Source of the DNA: Symbiodinium natans
Taxonomy: Eukaryota > Sar > Dinophyceae > Suessiales > Symbiodiniaceae
DNA: 64,000 nucleotides
Assembly (NCBI GenBank): GCA_905221605.1
Contig: CAJNDS010000646.1
Span: 325,001-389,000 of the forward strand
Direction of reading: 5' to 3'
The notes below the pieces were generated by a model. The model did not search any database, was not told the DNA's origin, and saw only the letters and a program-made list of their open reading frames with translations. Shown in pieces: positions 34,011 to 41,013 of this stretch (positions are counted from its first letter, which is position 1; every line of letters begins with the position of its first letter). A program made the translations under genes and the position numbers.

Positions 34011-37000
34011 CTAGTGCTGGGGCAGCGGCAGGCGGCTGGGTTGCGGGGGCGCCAGCCAGCGTGCGTCGGCCAGGACTTCGTGCAGGTCTGGCGTCGTTCC
34101 GCCGACGCAGCACTCCCCGGCCAGCGGCAGCTCAAGAAGGGAGCTGGCATACGCGCGCTGCGCCGCCACCGCCAAGAACCCAGCCCAGCGCGCGACCCAC
34201 GCCGCTTGCGCCGCCGGTCTGAGTGCGGCGGGGACACCGTCGGCCCGGTGCCGGGCCAGAAGGCGGAGGAAGCGGGCGGCCTCGGCACCAAAGCGGCCAC
34301 CTACCTCGACCCCGACGACCACCAAGCGGCAGCGCCGGGCGCGCGCCAGCTCGGGGTACGTCTGCTGTCGCTTACGGCGCGCCGCGGCGTCGACGGCCTG
34401 GCCGGGGCGAACATCAGCGCCCGGCTGCGCCTCCCCCCTGCGGGTGACGGGGCTGACGATGGTGGCGTCAACGGCGAGCTGCGCTCCGTTCCACAGCGAC
34501 AAGCCGTTGGCCACAACCTCAATGCGACGTGCGTCCGCGATGGGCACATCCACATTCATATCTGCCAGGCGCACGTTGTGACACACCCGCCCTCCCGCTT
34601 CCCGGCACACACGGGCTACCGCGCGCTCAAGCGGCAATGCCCGAGGGGCCAGGACACCGGAGGTGGCGCACGCCGACCGGTGGTCCCCCAAGGCATCCAA
34701 ATGGCCGTGGCAGCTGCAGGTGCGCGGCGCCAGCTGCAGCGGGAGCCGCAGGCGGCGTAGGAGCAGCACCCGGAACTGGGCCGGCGGGATGAGGAGCTCC
34801 GTGGCAGTCGGCCTTACTGTGAGGGCACGCCCGGCGTGCGGCCCGGCCTGCGACAGCAGCAGCGCACGAGATGCGGTGTCAAGGTCTGAAAGGTGCATCT
34901 CGAGCGCGCGCTCATCACATACCATGGCCGCACGCCTTTGCCACCCCCGCAAGGGGTCGTCACGTTCGCCATCGCCCGGGGGGACGGGCGAGAAGGAGTG
35001 CCACGGCGGCACCTCGAAGCCGCGTCCGCGCAAGAGCGCTGCCGCAGTGCGGGCGGACACAAGCGAAGGTGGCTCGCTACCACCTTGCGCCTGAAGCCCT
35101 TGCACGAGGCGCTCCGCGACGTCCGGAGCGCGGACGCGGATGGCGGGCAGCGAGTCGAACCAAGACGCCCACCAGGCGCTCTGGGCAGTCTCAGCGGCGG
35201 AACGCAAGCCCAGGCCGCCGAAGCGCAGGGGCAAATGCAGCACACGCCAGGCCGCGGGGGGGATGGGCGCGCCTTCGTCGCCATACAGGAGTCGCCCGAG
35301 GCAGCGGGTGACTGCCGCGTCATGGGCCTCGGCGAACTCGGCCGTAGAGACGGGGGGCAACATGCGCAGGAGGAAGTTGGCCCGAGTCGCAGCGCAGAAG
35401 TGTAGGAGCAGCCACGCAGCTTGCAGGTCACCCAAACCGGGGATGCATTCCAGCAACCGGTCGTGGGCTTGACGCTTGGCCTGCAGTTGGCAGCGGACAA
35501 ACTCATCACTGCCAAGCGGAGCTCCAAGCACTACAATCCCCTGGCGTTCCCTGGGCAAGGACCAGGAGCCAGTCCAAAGGGGATCTGCATCGGGAGGCTG
35601 CAGGTCAGCAATGCCCGGCGGCTCCTCCCCGGCTGCGTTCCAGATTCGCGTCTTGCCCTCGTTTAAGCGCACCCGGGCATGGTGCCACAGGGCAGCTGAC
35701 AGGGCGTCGCGCGCCGGCCGGGTGCGCTCCGGATTAGAAACGACATATGTGTCGTCAAGGAAGGCCAGGACGGCTTCTCCGGGCTGCATCTGACGAGCGA
35801 ACGCCTCCAGCGCGCCGTGCTGCGCGAGGGAATACAGGGCCGGCATGAGCGGGTCCCCCTGCTCGCCTCCCTCGCCCTGCGTGATGATGTGGTTGTTGCC
35901 CGCGTCGTCAACCCAGATGTAGCGACTTTCAGAGCCATAAAATTGCCTGGCGAAGGGCAGGAGCGGAGCGAGCTCAGGCCGGGAGCGTAGGCCCTCCAGC
36001 ATGGCCTGGCGGGAGACGTGATCATAGGCTCCGACAGCATCGACGGACAGGACCGTCGCCCTGGCGTCCAGCTCCGTGGCAACCCGCAACACCTTTGAAA
36101 GCGCTTCCGTCCCAGCCCGCGTGCCAAGACCATACTGGAACGGGAGGCATGCCGATTGGAAGGCCGCGCTAAACTGCTGCGCCAGGGCGCGCGCGACCAA
36201 CCGCCGGAAAACATCGCCAACGACCAGCGCACGCACCCGTCCGTTCGGTTTGCGTAGGGCCACCATCCGGCCCAGGCGGACTGCCTCAAGGACCGGGGCG
36301 GGGATGTTGGCATTGGCCAGGCGCTCTGCCGCTTCGTGAAGCAGCGCCCACTCAGCAGGGTCGTCAAGGAGCAGGCGGAGGTGCTCGTTTGTAGTGCCGG
36401 ACGGGCCAGCAGCCGCGCCTCGGCGGGCGTTTCTGAGGCACGCCAAAAAGGAATCCGCGGGCAGCGGGCACGGGTCTGCATTGACATGATCCAAGACCGC
36501 TTGGCTCAGCGGGACCTGTCGCTCAGGGGGCCGGCGTTCCGGGTCACGCAACTCCGCTAGCGTCTCCGCTGATCCTGGGGCGAGCGGCTCCGCTGTGAGC
36601 GCGCGGCTGGCCGCCGACAGCTCGCCGAGTCGGACCAGGTGCAGGGACCGCGCGGCGCGCGCTTCAGACTCGTCCCTGTTGCGAGCGTGTTGGCGTGTGC
36701 TCGAGGGGGTCCCAGCGTCGCGCGCCGCAGCCAGCAGGCTTGTCCAGTCTCCTTGCTGGAAGCGGGTGCAGCGCTGGGCCAGCTCCCGGGGCTCGACACG
36801 GGCTTCCCCAAATGCGCGGTGCAGCAGCATGCGGGGTGCCAGGAAGAAAAGTTTCCAACCACAGAGCTCCTCGACCGCACTGCTAGGCCGCAACGCGCGT
36901 TCCAGACCCGCGCGCAAGGCCATGCGCAAAGCGCCGCGCAGCTGAGGGGGAGCGGACTGCAGCGTAGCGACGCGTTCGCCGAGCTCCCAAGCGAGGTCCA

Positions 37001-38735
37001 CGGCCTCTAGCTGCCTGAAGCCGGCCCGCAGGCCTGCTTCGGCGCGGACAGTGCGCGTAGGCACGGCCGCACGGGGTTCCTCGGCTGCCCTGACCACGCC
37101 CAGAGATTCGTGGTTCTGCGGCTGATCGGGCGCCGTGCGTCCGCGGCCGCGTCCTCGCCTCCCGCGGCCCCCTGCTCGCCCAGCAGCCCGGCGCGCGCTG
37201 GAAGCAGCGGCAGCCAGAGCGGCATCAGGGGCGGCAGACCGGGCGTCCTCGGCAGGCGCGCACTCGCCATCTGCGGCCTCGACGGGGGGTTGCGCCTCGG
37301 CGCGAGGCTCCCCTAAAGGAGCGTCATCACGGTGACCGTGCGTGGGTTCGGGGCGAGCGCCAGCGACGGGTCCGGCATGCCGCGGCGCGGGCTCCAGCCG
37401 GAAGGCATCAGAAGCGCGGTCGAGGTCGGCAGCGAAGGCTGAGCCACCATACAAGTGCAGGCAAACCTCCTGGCACGCTGCGGGGATATACCCATCAGGC
37501 TCCGCCAGTCGGCGCACAACCCAGCCCAAGTGCACCAAGGCACTAGCGGGCAGAGCGGCGGCCTCCCGAAGCATGGCTTGGGGCAGCGGCTGGCCTGCAG
37601 CAGCGGTCGCCGTGATGAACGCCTCCGAAAGAGTGCCGACGAGGACTGGGGCGGAGGTCGCGAGGGCGCGGCGGGCATCCTCCCACCAACGTGCGCTTCT
37701 TGGCTCCTCACGCCAGGCCTCCAACGTCGGCTCGGGCATGTCACCGACGGCCGCATGCAGGAGAGGCACGTAGAGCCACGAATTGGTGGCCGAGGCACTG
37801 CAATCACGCGGCGGGCCCGATGCAGACCAAGGGGGCGGGCGTAGCGGCGGCGGTGGCAGGCCAGCTTCAGCGGGATCACAGGAAGTACCTGCGGCGAGGA
37901 GGGCCCTCGCTGGCGGATCGGCCCGTTGAGGGTGCAGCGCGGGCTGCGCGCAACCCTCTGGGCACTGGAGCCGGGATGTGCCGGTCGCAAGGTCACATAC
38001 CCACTCCACGCGCCCCTCGCACAGACCACACGGCTCGCCCGCAACATCCGGCACCTGCAGATCATGGAGGTCTTGGGCACGCCCGCACGAAGGACACAAC
38101 CAGCCGGGCCGCCATGCAGCTATGCCATGGTCATGGCGAACGGCGACTGGGGCCCAGTCCATATCGCGGTCGGGCAAAGGTTGGAACGTGAGCTGGCCGC
38201 TCGTCGACCGTGTGGGGACAACACGATGGCAACAAAGAAGCCGCACGCTCGGAGGGGGTGGCGGTTCCGGGGCATCGTGAGCCGTGAAAGTGCGGAGTGC
38301 ATAATCCGGCTGCGCTGCTCGCACAGTGGACTCGCCAGACGCACGTTGCGGGAGTTCGATGCCGTGCCCCGCGCACGCGTCCCGCAACGCAGCGTCATGG
38401 GTCCCGGACCAACCCTGAGGATCGCACCCGGGGCAACGGCCATGGCGGCACAATGGGCAAAGGAGGTCCCCTGGACCCGAAGCCTGGCTGCGGAACTGGG
38501 CCAAACAAAACAGGTGCAAACAGTGTGCAGCACAGGTCGGGAAAGGTACCACTGCGAGGCCACCAGATTGGACGGTGGGGTCGAGGTCCTCGAGGCAAAC
38601 GCAACATACCCGGTCTACATGAACCGGCGCGACTGGCGTGGCATCCCCAGGGCCGTTGGAACGGCTGGCCGCACACGGCTCGCTAGGGGGAGAGAGCGCG
38701 CCCGGAGGGGAATCCGCACGCGAGCGCCGGGACAT
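34011..38735 (-). CDS. ORF2: RING-H2 / reverse transcriptase / CCHC / nuclease-like polyprotein
   Basis: The open frame reaches 38831, but a TAG lies two codons above that point. The first ATG is at 38735, giving 1,574 residues. Order: RING-H2 finger 44-96 (C44, C47, C68, H71, H74, C77, C93, C96, standard spacing); further CxxC pairs 167-262, probably zinc ribbons; Arg/Gly-rich linker 519-533. Reverse transcriptase spans about 750-1180: fingers KPNGRVRALVVGDVFRRLVA, motif A LSVDAVGAYDHVS (D899, D905), motif B GGEQGDPLMPALY, motif C FLDD (D994-D995), then VLGAPLG. A Cys-His knuckle follows (C1340, C1342, H1352, C1356). The C-terminal domain has AVDATIVSP (D1423) and VVVGVEVGG (E1477), possibly a restriction-like endonuclease. 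Knuckle plus nuclease after the polymerase resembles R2/CRE-type LINEs. No apurinic-type endonuclease is seen. Strongly GC-rich, no frameshift. Confidence 0.9.
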   Translation of the reverse strand: MSRRSRADSPPGALSPPSEPCAASRSNGPGDATPVAPVHVDRVCCVCLEDLDPTVQSGGLAVVPFPTCAAHCLHLFCLAQFRSQASGPGDLLCPLCRHGRCPGCDPQGWSGTHDAALRDACAGHGIELPQRASGESTVRAAQPDYALRTFTAHDAPEPPPPPSVRLLCCHRVVPTRSTSGQLTFQPLPDRDMDWAPVAVRHDHGIAAWRPGWLCPSCGRAQDLHDLQVPDVAGEPCGLCEGRVEWVCDLATGTSRLQCPEGCAQPALHPQRADPPARALLAAGTSCDPAEAGLPPPPLRPPPWSASGPPRDCSASATNSWLYVPLLHAAVGDMPEPTLEAWREEPRSARWWEDARRALATSAPVLVGTLSEAFITATAAAGQPLPQAMLREAAALPASALVHLGWVVRRLAEPDGYIPAACQEVCLHLYGGSAFAADLDRASDAFRLEPAPRHAGPVAGARPEPTHGHRDDAPLGEPRAEAQPPVEAADGECAPAEDARSAAPDAALAAAASSARRAAGRAGGRGRRGRGRGRTAPDQPQNHESLGVVRAAEEPRAAVPTRTVRAEAGLRAGFRQLEAVDLAWELGERVATLQSAPPQLRGALRMALRAGLERALRPSSAVEELCGWKLFFLAPRMLLHRAFGEARVEPRELAQRCTRFQQGDWTSLLAAARDAGTPSSTRQHARNRDESEARAARSLHLVRLGELSAASRALTAEPLAPGSAETLAELRDPERRPPERQVPLSQAVLDHVNADPCPLPADSFLACLRNARRGAAAGPSGTTNEHLRLLLDDPAEWALLHEAAERLANANIPAPVLEAVRLGRMVALRKPNGRVRALVVGDVFRRLVARALAQQFSAAFQSACLPFQYGLGTRAGTEALSKVLRVATELDARATVLSVDAVGAYDHVSRQAMLEGLRSRPELAPLLPFARQFYGSESRYIWVDDAGNNHIITQGEGGEQGDPLMPALYSLAQHGALEAFARQMQPGEAVLAFLDDTYVVSNPERTRPARDALSAALWHHARVRLNEGKTRIWNAAGEEPPGIADLQPPDADPLWTGSWSLPRERQGIVVLGAPLGSDEFVRCQLQAKRQAHDRLLECIPGLGDLQAAWLLLHFCAATRANFLLRMLPPVSTAEFAEAHDAAVTRCLGRLLYGDEGAPIPPAAWRVLHLPLRFGGLGLRSAAETAQSAWWASWFDSLPAIRVRAPDVAERLVQGLQAQGGSEPPSLVSARTAAALLRGRGFEVPPWHSFSPVPPGDGERDDPLRGWQRRAAMVCDERALEMHLSDLDTASRALLLSQAGPHAGRALTVRPTATELLIPPAQFRVLLLRRLRLPLQLAPRTCSCHGHLDALGDHRSACATSGVLAPRALPLERAVARVCREAGGRVCHNVRLADMNVDVPIADARRIEVVANGLSLWNGAQLAVDATIVSPVTRRGEAQPGADVRPGQAVDAAARRKRQQTYPELARARRCRLVVVGVEVGGRFGAEAARFLRLLARHRADGVPAALRPAAQAAWVARWAGFLAVAAQRAYASSLLELPLAGECCVGGTTPDLHEVLADARWLAPPQPSRLPLPQH

Positions 38736-39305
38736 GGCCTTTGCCGGAAGATGCGCCGACAGGGGGGCGCCACGGAGGCGCACACGCCCTGGGCTGCAGG
38801 AGGCAGCGAGCGACCCGTGACTCGTGGCCAAACCCTAAGGGCCCGTGAGGCAGGAAGCGAATCGTCGCAGCGTGCACACGGCGTTGCGTGATGCGGCCTC
38901 AACAATGCAAACGCAAACAAAACGAAAAGTCCTACGAATTGCAGCAGCCGCGTGTGTTGCTGTTGTGTAAATTGTTTGAGGAGATTTTTGTGTTGTGCTG
39001 ATTGTTTGTAGTTTCTTTTCTCGCACGCGCACGCAACAGGTGGCTGCCCTCGGGGCGCGCAAACCTGGGCGGCAAGCAGCAATGGGCGAATCACGCAGCT
39101 CTGCAGAGCAAACAAGCGCAAAGGACAGGCTGGGGCCCGGACTCACTGGTAAGGAGGCGGGGCCACGGCGGCCTCGGAGGCGCCGGTGGCCGTTCGCAGA
39201 ACCGGCCAGTCCAACCACCTAAGGGCCAGGCCACAACAAAAAAATGAAGGGTCGGACGGCCGCGGCTGCCACAGGGGCGCCAGCGGCCAAGTCCGCGTTC
39301 ACGGC

Positions 39306-39953
39306 TCAGAAGCGGCGCCTCGCAAAAGGAATGCTCTCCAGGGGCGGTGCAGTGTGGAACCAAGGCGGGAGGAGCTGAGGCACTGGCTGCGTGAAGAATG
39401 GTGAGGGCCGCTCAAGACGCTGGCACCACGGAGCAAAAGGCGACACCGGCTGCTGCCTGCCAAAAGGCGTCAGCCCAGCTGGGCCGTGTCCAGGGCGGAA
39501 AGGCGAGGGGCCTTGCTCAGGCGGGAATCCACGGGGGGGCGGCGTAGCCGATCTGTCGTCCCTACGCCCACCTCGCCCTTGGCGGCCGGCACGGCAGCCA
39601 CGGTGTGTGCGCCGACGCCTGGGCGCCTCTGGGCGTGGGCGGATGCGCGCCGGCGGCGGTGTGGGGGGCCGGCGTTCAGGCAGGTCACCACGTCCCGGTG
39701 GTGTGCGACTGCGGGAAGTGCGGGAGGTGCTCCTTGATGGTAGGCTGGGGCGGGGTCGCGGGCCGCGTACACGGCTGCGTGAGCTTGAGGGAGTCCGCCG
39801 CAAAGGGCTGGATGAAGGGGTTGTGGTGCGGTCTTCCCTGCGGAGAACAACTCCACCCGCCGCGAGGACAAGGTCAGCCGGGAGGACAAACTGGCCGTCG
39901 AGCTCCGTTCCACGAATCTCCACTCCTCCCAATTGCAGCGTCACCACCACCAT
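39306..39953 (-). CDS. ORF1 candidate: basic Arg/Pro-rich protein
   Basis: A 215-codon frame starts with ATG about 125 nt after the spliced-leader stack. Residues 1-45 look like a small folded segment (MVVVTLQLGGVEIRGTELDG, then FVLPADLVLAAGGVVLRRED). The rest is Arg/Pro/Ser-rich and very basic, as expected for nucleic-acid binding. Position, strand and composition fit a LINE ORF1 (RNA-binding chaperone), but no known ORF1 domain (RRM, CCHC or coiled coil) is visible. It ends about 570 nt before the ORF2 ATG, so ORF2 needs re-initiation or another mechanism. GC-rich sequence keeps other frames open here too, which lowers confidence. Confidence 0.5.
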   Translation of the reverse strand: MVVVTLQLGGVEIRGTELDGQFVLPADLVLAAGGVVLRREDRTTTPSSSPLRRTPSSSRSRVRGPRPRPSLPSRSTSRTSRSRTPPGRGDLPERRPPTPPPARIRPRPEAPRRRRTHRGCRAGRQGRGGRRDDRSATPPPRGFPPEQGPSPFRPGHGPAGLTPFGRQQPVSPFAPWCQRLERPSPFFTQPVPQLLPPWFHTAPPLESIPFARRRF

Positions 39954-40077
39954 GTGCCAACTACAGGCTGTAGAAGGTTTCGGTTAAAGGCGAACCCGGG
40001 ACCAGTTCAAGAAGGACGCCTTACCGGTGTTACCAGCAGCCTCAAGAACAGTAAAACAAACGAAGTTCCTCTGGAGC

Positions 40078-40144
40078 CTTGAGCCAAAATGGCTTGAGCC
40101 AAAATGGCTTGAGCCAAAATGGCTTGAGCCAAAATGGCTACGGT
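40078..40144 (-). repeat. four-fold spliced-leader stack at the retrotransposon 5' end
   Basis: On the minus strand, ACCGTAGCCATTTTGG and CTCAAG make a complete 22-nt DinoSL with A as first base. Three more CCATTTTGGCTCAAG units of exactly 15 nt follow. A 15-nt unit is what remains when trans-splicing joins a new leader to the AG inside CCGTAG of an older leader. Three relics plus one intact leader therefore imply at least four successive trans-splicing events, each fixed by reverse transcription. On the plus strand this reads as a spurious LEPKW peptide repeat. Confidence 0.95.
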
Positions 40145-40428
40145 CTCGCCAGCTTGCACGACGTCAGTACAACTTCGCTTTCCACATGTTGCGAATTCCC
40201 AATTGGGCCGCGGCTGTTGTCAAATGGTGTCCAGAAAGCAACTGGCAAGCAAATTTTGCTTTACAACTACATCGGCGACCCGGTCGCCCGCTAACGAAGT
40301 GGGATGATCGACTCCGCAGTTTTGCAGCCTGTAATTTCCCAGCGGTGAATCCGTGGACTGATATTGCTGAAACAGCAAATTGGCCGCCCGCTGCAAGCCA
40401 GTACGTACAAAGCTTTGCGAATGTATAG
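40145..40428 (+). pseudogene. 3' part of the LINE ORF disrupted by the nested element
   Basis: The frame resumes immediately after the spliced-leader stack with SRQLARRQYNFAFHMLRIPN. It continues CNWQ-type residues and RRPGRPLTKWDDRLRSF, a typical GRPxxxWxDxL end of LINE polyproteins, with a stop at 40426-40428. It joins to VDTW at 33911-33917 in the same frame with no base lost. The 3' UTR and any poly(A) of this LINE were not located. Confidence 0.85.
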
Positions 40429-40976
40429 ACCGAATCGTGTCAACACTCAAGCACGCCCCCATTCCCCATGTCCTTATAGGACCGTGGTCCACTAGCAGCA
40501 GGAACAGTCTGACGCTTGTAATGTTTCACGTGGACCCGAACGGGGGAAAGCGAAAGCGAAACGCCTATTGATCCCATTGGAAAGCTATCTTTCAGCCTGG
40601 CCACAAGTGCCGGACAACTTTTCTGCTTTTCCCAACGTCCATCTGGCCAGAACGAGCAAAGAATTGAAGGAATTGAAAGCTGTGGGAAACATCAATTTGA
40701 CGTTTGCTGATTCGACCAGACAATTGCAACAACATTTTTTCTCGTAGGAAGGCAGAAAAAAAGGAAGGATGTAAGAGTTGGCACCTCTGCATTTCCGGCC
40801 CAAGCTTGCATTCACGTGCATCTTTTCACCCATCGACTCGTAATTTAAAAAAACCAACATACTATGGACTGTTGGTCGAGTCATCTCAGGCATCCCACGC
40901 AGTCCTACGAGTAAGCCATGAGCCCATGAGTGCTTAGCATCTTGCGCCAAGATGCTGCCAGGCTGAGCTGCCAAGG

Positions 40977-41013
<37 letters not shown>

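Larger units (their letters stand above)
33918..40144 (-). mobile_element. complete LINE-like retrotransposon with spliced-leader 5' end, two ORFs and poly(A) tail
   Basis: Read on the minus strand the element starts with a DinoSL stack (40144-40078) and a leader of about 125 nt. ORF1 follows at 39953-39306, then a 470-570-nt spacer, then ORF2 at 38735-34011. A 79-nt 3' UTR leads to a 14-nt poly(A) tail (33931-33918). It interrupts a plus-strand LINE: ...GACACCTGGTCT on the left and TCTCGCCAGCTT on the right rejoin in frame. Any target-site duplication is only 2-5 bp (shared GGTCT, partly ambiguous with the SL end and tail). The 5' end is full length, both ORFs are open and the tail is intact, so the insertion is recent. 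The 12-bp palindrome AGGGTCGACCCT lies in the 3' UTR at 33968-33979. Confidence 0.88.

Noticed and set aside
33630-38891. Long plus-strand frames (up to 376 codons) across the retrotransposon
   Set aside because: They mirror the GC-rich ORF2 on the minus strand, contain no domain, and their frames change repeatedly, while the minus frame is unbroken and motif-rich.
40027-40140. LEPKWLEPKW peptide repeat at the start of a plus-strand protein
   Set aside because: It is the antisense reading of the spliced-leader stack, and the real LINE frame starts after it at 40145.
40078-40144. A spliced-leader RNA gene
   Set aside because: No donor GT, Sm site or 5S rRNA linkage follows the leader. The 15-nt truncated copies are the signature of retroposed cDNA.
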